Positions 1 through 11,286 of a DNA stretch of 64,000 nt are shown in pieces. The stretch's first letter is position 1; each line of letters starts with the position of its first letter. The notes under the pieces are model-generated. The model did no database searches. It was not told where the DNA came from and was given only the letters and a program-made list of their open reading frames with translations. Source of the DNA: Verpa conica (taxonomy: Eukaryota; Ascomycota; Pezizomycetes; Pezizales; Morchellaceae); NCBI GenBank assembly GCA_033030425.1, contig JAUFSD010000008.1, positions 1,820,388 to 1,884,387 on the forward strand, given 5' to 3'. Both the position numbers and the translations under genes were made by a program.

Positions 1-1
1 G

Positions 2-547
2 GGGGAAGTAGATCAAATCTCTGTATTACTACATGCCGGGGCAAATATCAACGCAATAATGTTGAAAGGGAGGACGGCGCTACAACTCGCAGCTGATCTA
101 GGGTTTCAGCATCTGGCAAAATTTTTATTGTCGAATGGAGCGGATATCAATGGCCGGGATGGCAATGGAAATACAGCGCTACACCTCGCCGCACAAAACG
201 GACATGATAAGATGATACCGCTCCTACTAGAGAAAGGAGCAGATATCAACGGGAAAAATGAAGATGGAGACACAGGGCTACATCTCGCGGCTCGGGATGG
301 GCATGAGAAAGTAATGTTGTGTCTATTAGAGCGGGAGGCAGCGGTTGGCGGTGGAAATAGAACGGGAGATACAGCCCTGCACTTAGCGGCGAGGAACGGG
401 TACCGGGGGGCTGTGCAGATTCTGCTAGAGAGCGGAGCAGAAGTCAAACCGAGAAATAGTGTTGGGGATACCGCACGAGATATAGCAGCTAAGGAAGGGT
501 ACCAGGAGATAGCGGAGCTTTTAGATCGTTGGCTACTGCTTGGTTAA
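2..547 (+). CDS. Ankyrin-repeat protein, C-terminal part (5' end outside window)
   Basis: C-terminus of an ankyrin gene whose beginning lies upstream of the window. The frame is open from base 2, and residues before the first in-window ATG (position 59) still read as ankyrin (LLHAGANIN), so that ATG is internal. A partial repeat is followed by five consecutive ~33-residue units with TALHLAA-type first helices and GADIN-type loops. The last unit (DTARDIAA) is degenerate, as capping repeats often are. Stop TAA is at 545-547. Ankyrin arrays bind proteins. Elsewhere in this window they form the C-terminal sensor part of lipase and NACHT proteins, so a similar architecture is likely here but cannot be seen. 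Confidence 0.75.
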   Translation, partial: GEVDQISVLLHAGANINAIMLKGRTALQLAADLGFQHLAKFLLSNGADINGRDGNGNTALHLAAQNGHDKMIPLLLEKGADINGKNEDGDTGLHLAARDGHEKVMLCLLEREAAVGGGNRTGDTALHLAARNGYRGAVQILLESGAEVKPRNSVGDTARDIAAKEGYQEIAELLDRWLLLG

Positions 548-1460
548 GCTTTAGTCTTTCTATTATTCTTCCCTTTTTTAGAAATTTCCTGGTTTACGCT
601 TTTACCTTCTGTTTTCTTAGTTTAATTCAGTGTACAGTCTTATTTTTTATTAAGAACTATTGACTTAAGTTGTAGGCCGAAAATCCTGAAGCCGCATAGA
701 AACATTGGGAGGGAAGCCACTCAGGTTAGAGGTTTTTTACAAGAAATTTAGCTACTAGAAATCCCCCGGTATCCCAGGAAATGACCCCCACTTAATTCAG
801 AATTGTGATCAGACCTCGATTTCTTAGTATCCCTCCCGGAAGAGATACTCAAGCTACGCATGCATGTATAGCTTTGGTTCAAGCATTGTTTCTGGGTAGT
901 AGCCTCGTCTAAAAAAGATAGCATGTATTATAGCTAAATAGAATTGCTATGGGAACATAATTGTTAAGGGAAGCACAAAAAGCCAGACAAATATTCCAGA
1001 TCTCTAGCTATAAGAATTTGTGGTATACATCGGGCTATAGAAAGAGTTCTAGCTAGGAACATAAGAGGTGCCACGGAAGGGTCAAGGGAATGAGGAAAAG
1101 CAAAACCATTACTAATGAAAAGCTTCACAGTTTAAAGTACATATCAACGAATAAAAGTGCAACAGAGGTATCCTAGTCGGCCTTTGATAGCTTTTATTGG
1201 ATTAATTATGTGGCTCTAGTTCAACAAACAAAACTATTTATGACTAGTAACTATAGGTAATTCGGAGGCAGATCATTTCTAATAAACTAGCCAGAATCTC
1301 GCCAAGTCAGATGACCGGATATTGATATACTAGTCGCCCTCAAGTGACCTAACGGGATTCTAGCTGCATTAGTTCTCTGTGGCCAGTGAATATAGTTATA
1401 TACCTCTGGGTATATCAGTGAAGTATAGAGGTTTGGATTAACCCTCAGTACAGTGCCGTG
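548..1460. other. Intergenic, no gene recognised
   Basis: AT-rich sequence after the ankyrin stop. The first ~70 bases are T-rich and may hold the 3' UTR. No long coding frame and no repeat recognised. Confidence 0.5.
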
Positions 1461-2059
1461 ACAAATGTCTTCGGTCGCGCGCAACGCAACCACGGCCGCA
1501 ACCCCACTACCCGCTTCGCGCAACCATGCCCCCCCCATACCTCCAAGCAAAGCCAGAAGGGTATAAGGCCTATCTACATGCAAGATAATGCTAGGGTTCA
1601 TACAGCAGACTACTCAATGGATTTTTTTGTGGATAATGGGGTGGGGTTGTTGGAGGACTGGCCTGTCTACTCTCTAGATCTCAACCCTATTGAGCATGTT
1701 TGGGCACACCTCAAGAAGCTCTACCACCTACACTATTCCAAGTTGGCTGACTATTCTAATAACCCTAATGTCTTAAAGCTACTAATGGAAGAAGCTCTTA
1801 TTCACTGCTGGGAATTGATACCTGACTCTCTTTTTGAAAGACTAGTTGATAGCATCCCTAGGAGGATTGAGGCTGTTATAAAGGCAAAGGGTTGGTACAC
1901 AAGGTATTGGATAGTATGAATTTATTTATTAGATAGTATATATTACTCCTGTAAAAAACTACATGTCCATAGCAATAGTTGGTGGGGTACGAGGGGTACG
2001 TGGTCGGGCGAGCGAGGCCTCGGGGGCCCGTTGCCATGTGCGCGACCGAAGACATATGT
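1461..2059 (+). mobile_element. Tc1/mariner-type transposon, internally deleted
   Basis: Terminal inverted repeats: ACAAATGTCTTCGGTCGCGC at 1461-1480 matches the reverse complement of 2040-2059 with one mismatch. Similarity continues more weakly for ~80 bp inward as GC-rich, C-run sequence. Between the arms lies the 3' third of a transposase frame. The element keeps its ends but has lost most of the coding region, so it is non-autonomous. No certain TA target duplication can be read at the borders. A related subterminal fragment sits at 55965-56030. Confidence 0.65.
1563..1919 (+). pseudogene. DDE transposase remnant, C-terminal third
   Basis: The frame encodes MQDNARVHTA, the second catalytic Asp block of Tc1/mariner transposases. 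It is followed about 35 residues later by LDLNPIEHVWAHLK, which supplies the catalytic Glu, and by a typical C-terminal helix region ending at TAG/TGA near 1917-1919. The N-terminal DNA-binding helix-turn-helix region and the first catalytic Asp are missing. The frame upstream of ~1560 is low-complexity Pro/Cys/His sequence derived from the terminal repeat, so the upstream ATG at 1458 is not a real start. It cannot encode an active enzyme. Confidence 0.8.
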
Positions 2060-2970
2060 GAGGGCTCTATAGCAACGGTCACATTCACTTACTGAGATAC
2101 TAGAATATGTCGATGTGTTGCATGGTCTGGCTGTATCGGCGCGATGACGGTGACTACGTGGCCATGATCTATCGCCGATCGAGTAGTTTGTATGAGAGCT
2201 CTTAAATCTGGCACGAGGTATAAGCTCACACATCCAACTCTACCCGTGGTTCTATCATTGGCCTTCTTTATACTGAACTTTATCTCAAACTATTTGTAAT
2301 TCTTAATTGAAATTTTATAAGGTATGTTGTTTCTACTTGTCCTATGGCGTCAGAAGAGCGATCATGTGCAGCTTTTTCGGGTGTGAAACAAATGTTACAT
2401 TGTGTGAAGATACTGAGGTAGCCTAAACAGCCAGAAGATACAGGCCCCAGGTAGCCACCACTGAATTTGAGATAGATCAAACCTTCAGCAGGGTTCTTCT
2501 AACCAATTGCCTAGTTGAACCCCCCTCGGAACTTTCGAATAATACACCCACCACTAAAATCCTTGCCGTGTCAATAAACCAGTATATTCGTATTTGGTTA
2601 ACGTAATTGGTACCAAGACTCATATATAATAAATCTCTCGTAATACAAGGACCAACAGACTAAGTCATAGTTATATATACCTGGTCATAGCCCCCAAGAA
2701 AGAAACCAGCGGTCATCAATAACCTACTGAGAGGCATTAGTAAATCTGTACTTGGGAAAGGCACCGGGAAAGGCACCGGGAAAGTAGGGCGAGGGGAGAA
2801 CCTGTACTAGCTGTACATATTTGTCCTCCCTTTCCTCCATTTTTCCTGGTTTCTTTCGCAATGCTCTTCACAAGCACACATCTCCTAATGCCACCTTAGG
2901 TATGCTTGTTTACCGCCTAATCAAGGTATAGCTAGGTTCGGTAGTCTTGTTACCTTGTCTTTATTATATA
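2060..2970. other. Intergenic, no gene recognised
   Basis: No coding frame with recognisable content. A short direct repeat GGGAAAGGCACC occurs two and a half times around 2755-2788. Otherwise nothing. Confidence 0.45.
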
Positions 2971-3083
2971 CTCGTAGATGGCCGACGTTTATGTACCGGG
3001 TTGGGCCCGTGCCCCATACATTTCGTATGGTTCTGTATGATATACGGGCCCAGCCCTGTGCACAACCGTCAGTAATTTGCGAG
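2971..3083. mobile_element. MITE-like inverted-repeat element, 113 bp
   Basis: Ends CTCGTAGATGGCCGACG and the reverse complement of the right end, CTCGCAAATTACTGACG, agree at most positions. Both flanks read TATA, compatible with a TA or TATA target duplication. An inner hairpin pairs GGGTTGGGCCCGT with ACGGGCCCAGCCC. No coding capacity. Confidence 0.45.
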
Positions 3084-3285
3084 TATATCAAGGCGAGGTT
3101 ATTTTGGGTTGATCGTACTTTAGGTAATACATGAAAGTTAGTGTTTGGTACACTTTAAGAACAACAAGGGATCATCCAACCTAGAGATGTATGAGAAATT
3201 AAGATAAAAATACCAGCCTTTATACAATGCCGTGACTTATTTAATCGGTCAAACCCACAAACCACACCAGAAATGCTCAAAAAAC

Positions 3286-3437
3286 CAGAGGTTTAAATGG
3301 GCCGGCCCATTAATTAATTCGGGCCGGCCCAGCCACCTTATATGTGGCCCGGGCCAGCAATCACCATACTAAATTAATTATTGGGCCAGGCCGGGCCACC
3401 CTAGTTTTGAGCCCGGGCCGGCCCATTTAAACCTCTG
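3286..3437. mobile_element. hAT-type MITE, 152 bp, with perfect 8-bp target duplication
   Basis: A perfect 23-bp terminal inverted repeat starts CAGAGGTTTAAATGGGCC (3286-3308) and is mirrored at 3415-3437. The 8-bp direct repeat CAAAAAAC flanks the element at 3278-3285 and 3438-3445. An 8-bp duplication and CAG-type ends are hallmarks of hAT superfamily transposons. The interior is a set of nested GGGCCGGCCC palindromes, so the single strand could fold almost completely. No open frame: a non-autonomous miniature element needing a transposase from elsewhere. Confidence 0.85.
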
Positions 3438-3445
3438 CAAAAAAC

Positions 3446-5619
3446 AGTCATATTGTAACTGCCTTCCCAAGTACAACACTCAAGGAATTCCTAACCCTGG
3501 ATGATGAAACGTAACCATATCTAAAATAACTTCATAGAGTTATATAAAAAGCCTACCCATTATAATCTAGACTCTAGGGGTTCTTGTGGGGTGGATCTCA
3601 GAAAAGCGCCAAGACCCAAAATTTGAGGTCTTGGCATTTTTCGGTCAAATTCATCACCTACCCTAGTCTACACTACAACTCTCATGTTTTATGTATATGA
3701 CTATTTCTTTGGCTATGGGGTCTTAGCACTATATCTAGCCTCTATCATAATGAAATTGCAAAATTTAAAGCATAAATTCACGCTCTGTAACCTTGTGAAA
3801 ACCCCTGCTTTTGGTGTGTTTAGGCGTTCGACCAATTAAATAAGTTGCGGCACTGTAGCAAGAGTTACACTTGTAACAACATCTATCTTCCTAGAAACTA
3901 TAGAGATGCTTATTTTGTAATATTGTTAATCTAATTTAACTAGTGATAATATCTCCGTAGGATGTTTATAAAACTAGAGATAGTGTAGTAGCTAGTTAGT
4001 CTACTATATCAAATTTATTTTCAACCTGTAGAAGGTCATCCATTGATCCCCTCCTGAGTTTGTGTGAGAGTAGAAACTTGCAATTGAATATACAATTTTT
4101 ATCACGCTTTTACCCCTCTTTCGGCGGATATCTGTAGGGGTGTGCAACCCTTATAATGAGAAGAGTTTAGTGTAGGTGTGTTACGAGCCTGATATATTTC
4201 ATGACCTATGGGCATGAAGTAGTTCTGTTTCATTAGCCGTCTGTAGGTTATCTCCTTAGGTTGGTGACCTGTATAGCGGGTGATCTTCCCGCACGTGGTG
4301 CTTCAAGTTAGGCGGCATTGAGGAAAGTTTTGTTGGCTAGCTGGTGCTTCCAGCGGGTAACATGGCCCATATTAGTATTAACCAGTTATGGGTAAAACCG
4401 CACCACCATTTTATAATATCTCGACCAATGTACTCTACGTGAATGTAGTTTCATAACTTTTGCGGGGTTAATTTGTGGGCCGAAAATTACCGGGCACATG
4501 TCCAGGATCGACATTCGAGGACCTTGCGCCCGCTGAGTCTAATATTTTGAAGTTCCCAGGACTATGGACACATTTTTAATATAACAGCAGGGGCAGACGT
4601 TGCGCGTAGATTTAGATTTAGTCAAGGGGTGTAGGTAGGATGTAGCTCAACTTTAGATCATAAATATAACCCTGGTTCTCAATGTCAAACCCCCCTGTAA
4701 TTCAGACTCGCAACCCGGTTATGGTGATTTTTCTCTTCACAATTGCTTTTTTTGGCAAGGCGGGTGACATCTAACTCTACTCTGGTAGCGGAATGTAGGG
4801 CTAGGGTTGCGGAAAGCTTGGCAGAACCTTGAGATTTAGTATCCTGGTATAGCTAGCTCCCAAAGCTCTGTGCCGCGTTTCTAGGTGCCATTTCAGTAAG
4901 ATATATCTGAAATTTAGGGATTAGAGTAGTCCTGCTTAAACAAGCGACTAAACAATGTATGTGCTAACTAGATCCAGGTTAATAAGAAACTTCATACAGT
5001 ACCGCCAACACTTAAGGATCCCTTATAAGAATAAGAGTATATCATAACCCTGAAACTTCACTTATATATACAGTCCTAGAAATAATACATATGAAACCGT
5101 CCTACAACTGCCAAGGCCGAGTGATATACCATGACTAATATTTTACCGTGGCATCTAATGTGAATAAATGAATAAATTAATCATAAATAGTGACAGCTAT
5201 TATATCTAGATTACGACAAACCATATTAATAATATCTCCTATAGGTCACCTCCTGTGCCTCTAATTATCTGGTATTATCACATGTTAGTATTATCAGGCA
5301 ACAATATAACCCTTACTTACGGTGATACTCTTTTCCCCGAAGGCTATAAATGGCGTACACCCTTCGAACTGGTGGAATAAATCGCGCGGAAATTAGCTAC
5401 GTGACGACTTGGCGCAGATATAAGCCTCTTTACGACGATCACCTACTAATACCGGCCCAACATAACTTTCATGGGATGCCTGAAAGCACAGGTAGGCCAA
5501 GAATGTATCTAGCATATCCACATACCTCTCCTCGTTCCAAAGTACCTTCACCACTCTCTAAAGATTACCCCATTCCTATAAAAACCAAAGCATAGCCTGC
5601 AAAAATATTCATTGACGAC
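3446..5619. other. Intergenic, no gene recognised
   Basis: About 2.2 kb of AT-rich sequence without a convincing coding frame. A 3595-3650 segment contains a GCCAAGACC...GGTCTTGGC inverted repeat (10 bp arms). An 81-codon frame at 5350-5595 has no recognisable feature and probably lies in the upstream region of the next gene. Confidence 0.45.
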
Positions 5620-6600
5620 ATGAGCACCTTTTTCGCAAGTTTTCCTGATTTTCGCTACGACCCCTCAAGCAACAAGGATCAAGAATTTTCTCGTCTCCAA
5701 AAAGCCCAGGCGTGGGACCCATCTAGTCCAGCATTCAGAGAGCAGTATAAAGCTTTTCGGTTGGCCCTTGTTAAAGAAACTGGGATCAACGTGGATAGCT
5801 TCTTTCTCAGATATCCAGCCTTCGATTATCAAGTCAATGCCTCGCCATGGGTTGAGTTCTCGCGGCTAATGAGCCTTAGAGGAATCCCTGAAAGAAGCAG
5901 TGAATACCTACGTGTAAAGATGCTCTTTAAGAATATATTCGATAATTCATTCAATAGAGATATCGACAAGTTCTTCAGGGGATATCCAGGATTCAACTAC
6001 AACCCTCGTGCGGAGCCAAAGGCTGAGTTCGAAAAGCTAAGAAGGCTGAAGGGGTGGTTTTTTCCCGAATGGCAACCACAAAAGTCTCCAGAGCTGCGGG
6101 AGTATGAAAGGGCTCGTGGTAGGTTTTTTGCTGCATTTATCAGTGATTTCAGCTACTTCTTCGGTGTTGGCGAGGACATTCGTGATTGGGAATACCTCTG
6201 TGATATTCTACACATTCAACCGACCCCGCGATCTATTGAAGCTTGTAAAGTGGTAATTATTTCTCCTTATAGGTCCTAAATACATAAAATAGTCTCTCAT
6301 AACATTTTCCCTAACTTAATTCTATAGGCACTTGAATCTTACTATGTCAACATCTTTAATTTATACGATCACGTGCAGCGAGGGTCCTCCTTAATTCTCC
6401 ATGCCAATCAGCAAGATCTTACCGACTATTCCTACAATAACAGCTTAGTATTTCCTCAGTCACTTGCTAAGAGTACATGCATGAAGGTTTTACTACGAAA
6501 GTTCAACGATATGGATGGGTTGCCTGGGAACTACTCTAGTGGTTGGTCTGGAACCATAACTATCGACAAGAGGAGACGCCCGGGCAACGCCCCGGGATAG
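5620..6600 (+). CDS. Fungal protein with FFxxYPxFxY repeats
   Basis: Two exons, 5620-6252 and 6328-6600, separated by a 75-base intron (GTAATT...CTAAC...TAG, phase 0) give 301 residues. Without the intron call the first exon would run on to a spurious stop. Three copies of a ~28-residue motif, FFxxYPxFxYxPxxxxxxEFxRLxxxxGW, start at about residues 4, 61 and 118. A diverged fourth unit is followed by WEYLCDILHI and, across the intron, EACKVALESYYVNIFNLYDHV. I know this repeat only as a recurring, uncharacterised ascomycete family; no enzyme motif is visible. No signal peptide, so it is probably intracellular. Function unknown. Confidence 0.75.
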
Positions 6601-7626
6601 TCTACCATACTTAAATAGGCTTGTAATATTTAGCTTCCGCTAAGAGGATTCTCCTAATAATTATTTTCTATACCCAGTGACCTTTTCCTTATTCTCTTTG
6701 CGTTCTAGTCTCACTATATCTCCCTAAAACCATTAATTCGCTACCTCCCTCCCCCCCTACAGCCACAGCCCAGGTCTATCCATGTGTATCCGAAATCCGA
6801 TCCTCTCTAATGTACATTTGCTTCTGTGATTTTTATTTTACCCGAGTACTTTGCTTTTTTCCCTCTAATTGTCAGGTGCGTCGGTTTGGTGTAATCATTT
6901 TCTAGCGGAATATATTATAATGCCAACGCAGTCCTTGACCACTTTACCTCCCTGATTACATAGCTTTGTACTGTGGGCTATTTAAGTACTACGTGCCAGG
7001 TGGCAATAGTGGCGCTGATGTTAGGTGCAAAATAAAAGTACCAGGGGCATTAGCTCCACTATTCGCCAACAGGCTTACCCTGGTGCGCGTAGTGGGGTAC
7101 TACTCTATTCCGCGTATCCTGCGCTACCTTTAAAATCATGCAGAGTCTTTATTACTGATAGCTGCGGCTTGCCGCATTCTCTCAGCTTGGGGTGTACAAG
7201 ATTTATTTTACCAGGGTGTTTACAGGCCAGAGCTAGCCGAATGCAGGAACGCTAGATTGTTAATAGGATATAAGGGACGATGTGTGGGGTAGGGGGTGGA
7301 TTACCGAGTTGCTCTTCTACTACCATTGGTTCCTATTGTATGGTTCCTATTACTAGGGCTGACTATTACTCCTGCCTCCCGCCTTCGGCTAATGCTGTTC
7401 CCCGCTGCAGCTGACGGTACATCGTATATCGTGGTACTACTCTACAATTAAGATTGACCCGGTAGCCCTCAATTAAATACTGTGCCACGAACCACGTATT
7501 GCATCCCACTAGCTCGTAGCTAGGTTTTTTTTGGACGGCGGTGAGGGTTATATCTACCACAATATCTACGACTACATCTCCCCATCGCTCACCAAAGCGA
7601 AGACCTTAGTCCTACATCCTCACGCT
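6601..7626. other. Intergenic, mostly featureless
   Basis: Contains the imperfect inverted repeat described at 6986-7100. The rest shows no recognisable gene. The last ~100 bases before 7627 are pyrimidine-rich, as is common upstream of fungal starts. Confidence 0.4.
6986..7100. repeat. Imperfect inverted repeat, possible decayed MITE
   Basis: Left arm GTACTACGTGCCAGGTGGC and the following AATAGTGGCGCTGATG pair with the right arm ending GCGTAGTGGGGTAC, with gaps. The ends resemble those of the element at 13979-14121 (GTACTACG), so both may be the same family. Confidence 0.35.
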
Positions 7627-9394
7627 ATGAGAATCTTTACTACTCTTCTTTCCCTCTCCACAGGAGTTGGTGCTCTACTCGCTGATGATTTTAAATTGCA
7701 TAAGAGGGCGGATGCCATTGTCAGCGAGCTAGGCCCATATCTTTCTCCGGGGGCATCAATCGTTTTGCCGACTGGAAATACAACCCTTTTTGCGGAGCTG
7801 GCAAAGCGATACGTCCAATATGTTCATCCTGAGATTACAGCAATTGTCCGAGTAGGCACAGGAGACGACGTTCCCAAGATCGTGCGTGGAACAAATTCTG
7901 CTTCGAATATGTCGTTTTCTAATTAGTCGCTATAGATCAAATACGCGAGACGAAAAAACCGTGCCATCCTAGCCGGAAGCGGTCGACATGGATGGGGTCA
8001 CTCGTTAAATAATGTTCATGATGCTATCATGATAGATATTGCCACATTAACACAAATCACAGTAGATGGCTCTACTAATACTATGACTGTTGGTGGTGGC
8101 GTCAAAATTGGGAATGTAATGGCTACCGTACAAGCTGCTGGAAAGGAGGCTGGTGAGTGCACCTCACTTATTGCTGTCTCATCTCCTAGCTTTGTTGGCC
8201 TCGTGGTCTATTTGCGGGGGAGAGCGAGTTCTGATATGGTCCAAAAAGGCCAAGATTCAGAGGATGCTAATACTCCCCGATAGCTACCGGAATATGTGAC
8301 TGCGTCGGCCTTCTCGGTGCTACTCTCGGCGGAGGTCACGGTCGACTACAAGGATTGCATGGCCTAATGATCGATAATCTCATATCGGTCCGACTTGCCA
8401 CTGCTACCGGAGAACATATCACTGTCTCAAATTCATCTCATCCAGATCTATACTGGGCCCTCCGGGGTGCCGGCCACAACTTTGGAATTGTAACAGAGGC
8501 CGTATATAAGGTCTATGACCAAACCAATGGAGGCACACAGTTCAATGCAAACATCATGTACGCAGCAGAGCAGATCGAAGCGCTATTTGCCGCAGTTGAC
8601 GCGTTCGACCCACCAGCTGAGACAAGCGCGCTAATCTCTTTCGTCTCACGGCCAGCTAATACGGTCAAACCCCTCTCCCCCATTCACTTTCATCCAACTA
8701 ACGTTTTCCACAGCCCTTCATTACCCTCAGCTTTGTCTCCTCCTCCCCCGCTGAGGTGGCAATCCCCCAGCTCGACAGCGCCTTTGGACACATCCCATAT
8801 ATCTCCCGGACCCAGCTCATGGTCCCATGGGCCAGTGTGAACGAGCTTGGTGTTCTAGGCTTAGGAAGATCTGCGTGTGTAGGCGATGCCCGCCGAGACG
8901 CATCTGGTGCATCTATGCGCCACTATGAGATTCCCGCGATGCGTACAATCTATGATAAATTTGTCAATTTCACAACCACCAACCCAAGCGCTAGCTCTAC
9001 TATGATGCTTTTTGAAACGTACTCGGTTAAGGGTGTTCAAGCCGTCCCAGCGGTAAATACAGCGTACCCACACCGTGATGAGAGACATGTAGTGTAAGTA
9101 CTCCCTGACTACTTTGCCTTATCACCGCTGACAGAGGGCAGACTTTTGATGGCCGGATATCCGAATGCTACACTGGATACTGCTGCGCAAGAGTGGATCG
9201 TAGATACTACTTCTATTCTGCATGCGACAGGTGGGTTTGAGAAGCCGGCGGTGTATATGAATTACGCGCAGGGGATTGAAGGGTTCGGTGCGCTGTATGG
9301 GTATGAAGAGTGGAGGCAGACGAAGTTGAAGTATCTGAAGAAGAAGTACGACCCAGAGGCTGTCTTCAGTGGATATCAACCAATCCCTGTGTAA
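7627..9394 (+). CDS. Secreted FAD-linked oxidase, berberine-bridge-enzyme family
   Basis: Five exons: 7627-7881, 7936-8152, 8284-8663, 8714-9088 and 9137-9394; 494 residues, normal for the family. Introns of 54, 131, 50 and 48 bases remove every apparent stop. Signal peptide MRIFTTLLSLSTGVGALLA; cleavage near residue 19 suggests secretion. PCMH-type FAD domain: GSGRHGWGHSLNNVHDAI supplies the His region where flavin is usually attached, then TGICDCVGLLG with the second candidate attachment Cys and GATLGGGHG. Substrate domain, then a C-terminal BBE motif (YMNYAQGIEG ... KYDPEAVFSGYQPI). Such enzymes oxidise sugars or secondary metabolites with O2. The last intron has a weak GTAGTG donor; read through, an in-frame TAA at 9095-9097 would truncate the protein. 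No biosynthetic neighbours are visible. Confidence 0.8.
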
Positions 9395-10282
9395 CTAGCT
9401 GGTACCTGTAACTTCTTTATAAGATAATAGATAGGATTTACATACTATGTTTATCCAGTAGAATCCGACTGAGGTTAAGCCGAAAGAATATTTCCTATAG
9501 TTGTGATTGTGCTCCCGCCAGCATAATATAAATAAGTCTGAACCAGGGCTAGGGTTCTATTTGAGGCTCTGCGTAATCTTCAGCAGTGTACTATGCGGCC
9601 TAAGTGGGCTAGAGGGATTTCATGTCATTTCGCTGACAGGTTGTTAAAATGATTTAAACTTAATCGTATCAATAACCGCCTTATGATCTCAGATAAGAAT
9701 AATAGCAGACCCTAGGGGCTCTTATACGTGAAGCTAAAAATCTACGCCAAGACACTGTATTTGTATAGATTTTAAGTTGTAGCTACGGTAAGGGACGCAG
9801 CTAGTACTCTGATAAACTAAATTACCACTCGCCCACAACAATCTTTCGTAATTTACCCTATAAAATTCAGTTATATTATGATATATTTAAATACTCTCTG
9901 CTTGTTCGTTTTTATGTATTGATTGATTGATTGATCGTAAATACATGGAGTCTTGGGCTGGGGTATATTCGCACCAAATAGTAAAAAAGAATGCATGATA
10001 AAACAAGAAAAATGAAAAACAAAACATAAGTAAATTAAAAATCCAAGTATCTAAGTTTCCACAAGCAACTTTCATAATGCCATGCACACCCTATTCCAGC
10101 CTCTGACCCCTTCGTCTCTCAAGCTCTCATCCCCATTCTGTTTCCTTGTCTCACATTGTTTTTCCTCTTCTCTCCTTTTCCCTCCGCATCTCTATGTATT
10201 AGTAGAATACCCCTGTTTCTAGATATGAATATAGATACAAAATCGATAGAAACGCTCTAAAGAGTATTAAAGTAGTGTTTGA
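9395..10282. other. Intergenic, AT-rich
   Basis: No gene recognised. A short (TTGA)n microsatellite lies near 9919-9936. Sequence before 10283 is the 3' flank of the minus-strand gene. Confidence 0.45.
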
Positions 10283-11056
10283 TTATGAATTGGGGTGTGT
10301 CTGCTTTACTCCTCCCATATCACCAATATTTAACGTACCAAGCAGTGACCTTACTTTTAGAGCAAAAATAACACCAAAAGTAAGGCCTATAAATGCTCCC
10401 ATCAAAAGTGGTAAATAATAGTACTGATCAAGTGGAAAGAAGTCTTGGAGCGGGGGTATAGCCATGAGATAAACTACAAGCCCTACCAAACCCCATACCA
10501 AAAGGCCAAAAAGAAAACCAAGACCAAGGCCTATAGTCCTCCACAACGGGATTTGCGTGTGTTTATCTACAGGCAGAAGAAGACTGTGATCGTTACCGCA
10601 TCTGGTATCGAGTCTGTACCCCTCTGAGTACATGTAGTTATTTGTAACGCTTTTTACCAGTACCTTAGGCATAGCAAGTATGATTCTCGTAATTGCTGAC
10701 CGTTCGATGTCGTTTTCATATTCGATGTCAACAATACCAAGGCTTCCTTCAATCCAAGAACCCAGCCCCAGGCTCAAAAGCCTCGATGCAGTTATCGTTG
10801 ATACAAAAACAACCACAAAACCCAGTGTGAGAAACAATGTCCCACCCCACACACTCCCAAAGAGAAACGTAAAGAAGACTAGTACTAATGCTTGGATGTA
10901 ACCGCCCAGTACCAGTAAGGTTGGGTGGGGCTGAGTATGGGATTCTTCGGTGAATCGAACTACAACAATCATCTCATGTGGGGAGAACACCCTTTTCAAG
11001 ACTCCTTTTAGATGGTTGATAAATCTGACGCTGACCACTCGCTGAAAGCTGGCCAT
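10283..11056 (-). CDS. Hypothetical membrane protein with four predicted TM segments
   Basis: Single-exon frame of 257 residues starting MASFQRVVSV. Four hydrophobic stretches appear at about residues 47-68 (LVLGGYIQALVLVFFTFLF), 71-93, 175-200 (LGLGFLFGLLVWGLVGLVV) and 214-236 (LPLLMGAFIGLTFGVIFAL). A ~80-residue hydrophilic loop lies between the second and third. The terminal GDMGGVKQTHPNS tail is polar. No catalytic or transport motif is recognised. A second minus-strand membrane protein follows 230 bases upstream in the same orientation, so the two may be related in role, but the sequences do not obviously align. Function unknown. Confidence 0.6.
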   Translation of the reverse strand: MASFQRVVSVRFINHLKGVLKRVFSPHEMIVVVRFTEESHTQPHPTLLVLGGYIQALVLVFFTFLFGSVWGGTLFLTLGFVVVFVSTITASRLLSLGLGSWIEGSLGIVDIEYENDIERSAITRIILAMPKVLVKSVTNNYMYSEGYRLDTRCGNDHSLLLPVDKHTQIPLWRTIGLGLGFLFGLLVWGLVGLVVYLMAIPPLQDFFPLDQYYYLPLLMGAFIGLTFGVIFALKVRSLLGTLNIGDMGGVKQTHPNS

Positions 11057-11286
11057 TCTATACAGTATTTAAGTAAGTTTTGACGTCAGAGCATAGTGAA
11101 TTAGGGGAATAAATACCGAAATAAATTACTTATGTCTTCAATAAAGCAATACATATTCTTAAAGCTTCGGCATTCTATGGGTGTCCGAGTAGGAAGTTCC
11201 CAGTTCCCCGGGTCAACTAATGAGCACTTCCGACAGCCATGCTGGCTAAACAGACCCGGTTGGTTAGGTGCGGTATTTAGTGGGCT

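Noticed and set aside
5350..5595. 81-codon frame before the FFxxYPxFxY gene
   Set aside because: No motif, no splice continuity with the next gene, composition like the surrounding non-coding DNA.
7924..8283. Oxidase as a pseudogene with several stops
   Set aside because: Canonical GT..CTAAT/CTAAC..AG introns at 7882-7935 and 8153-8283 remove the stops and restore conserved family motifs.
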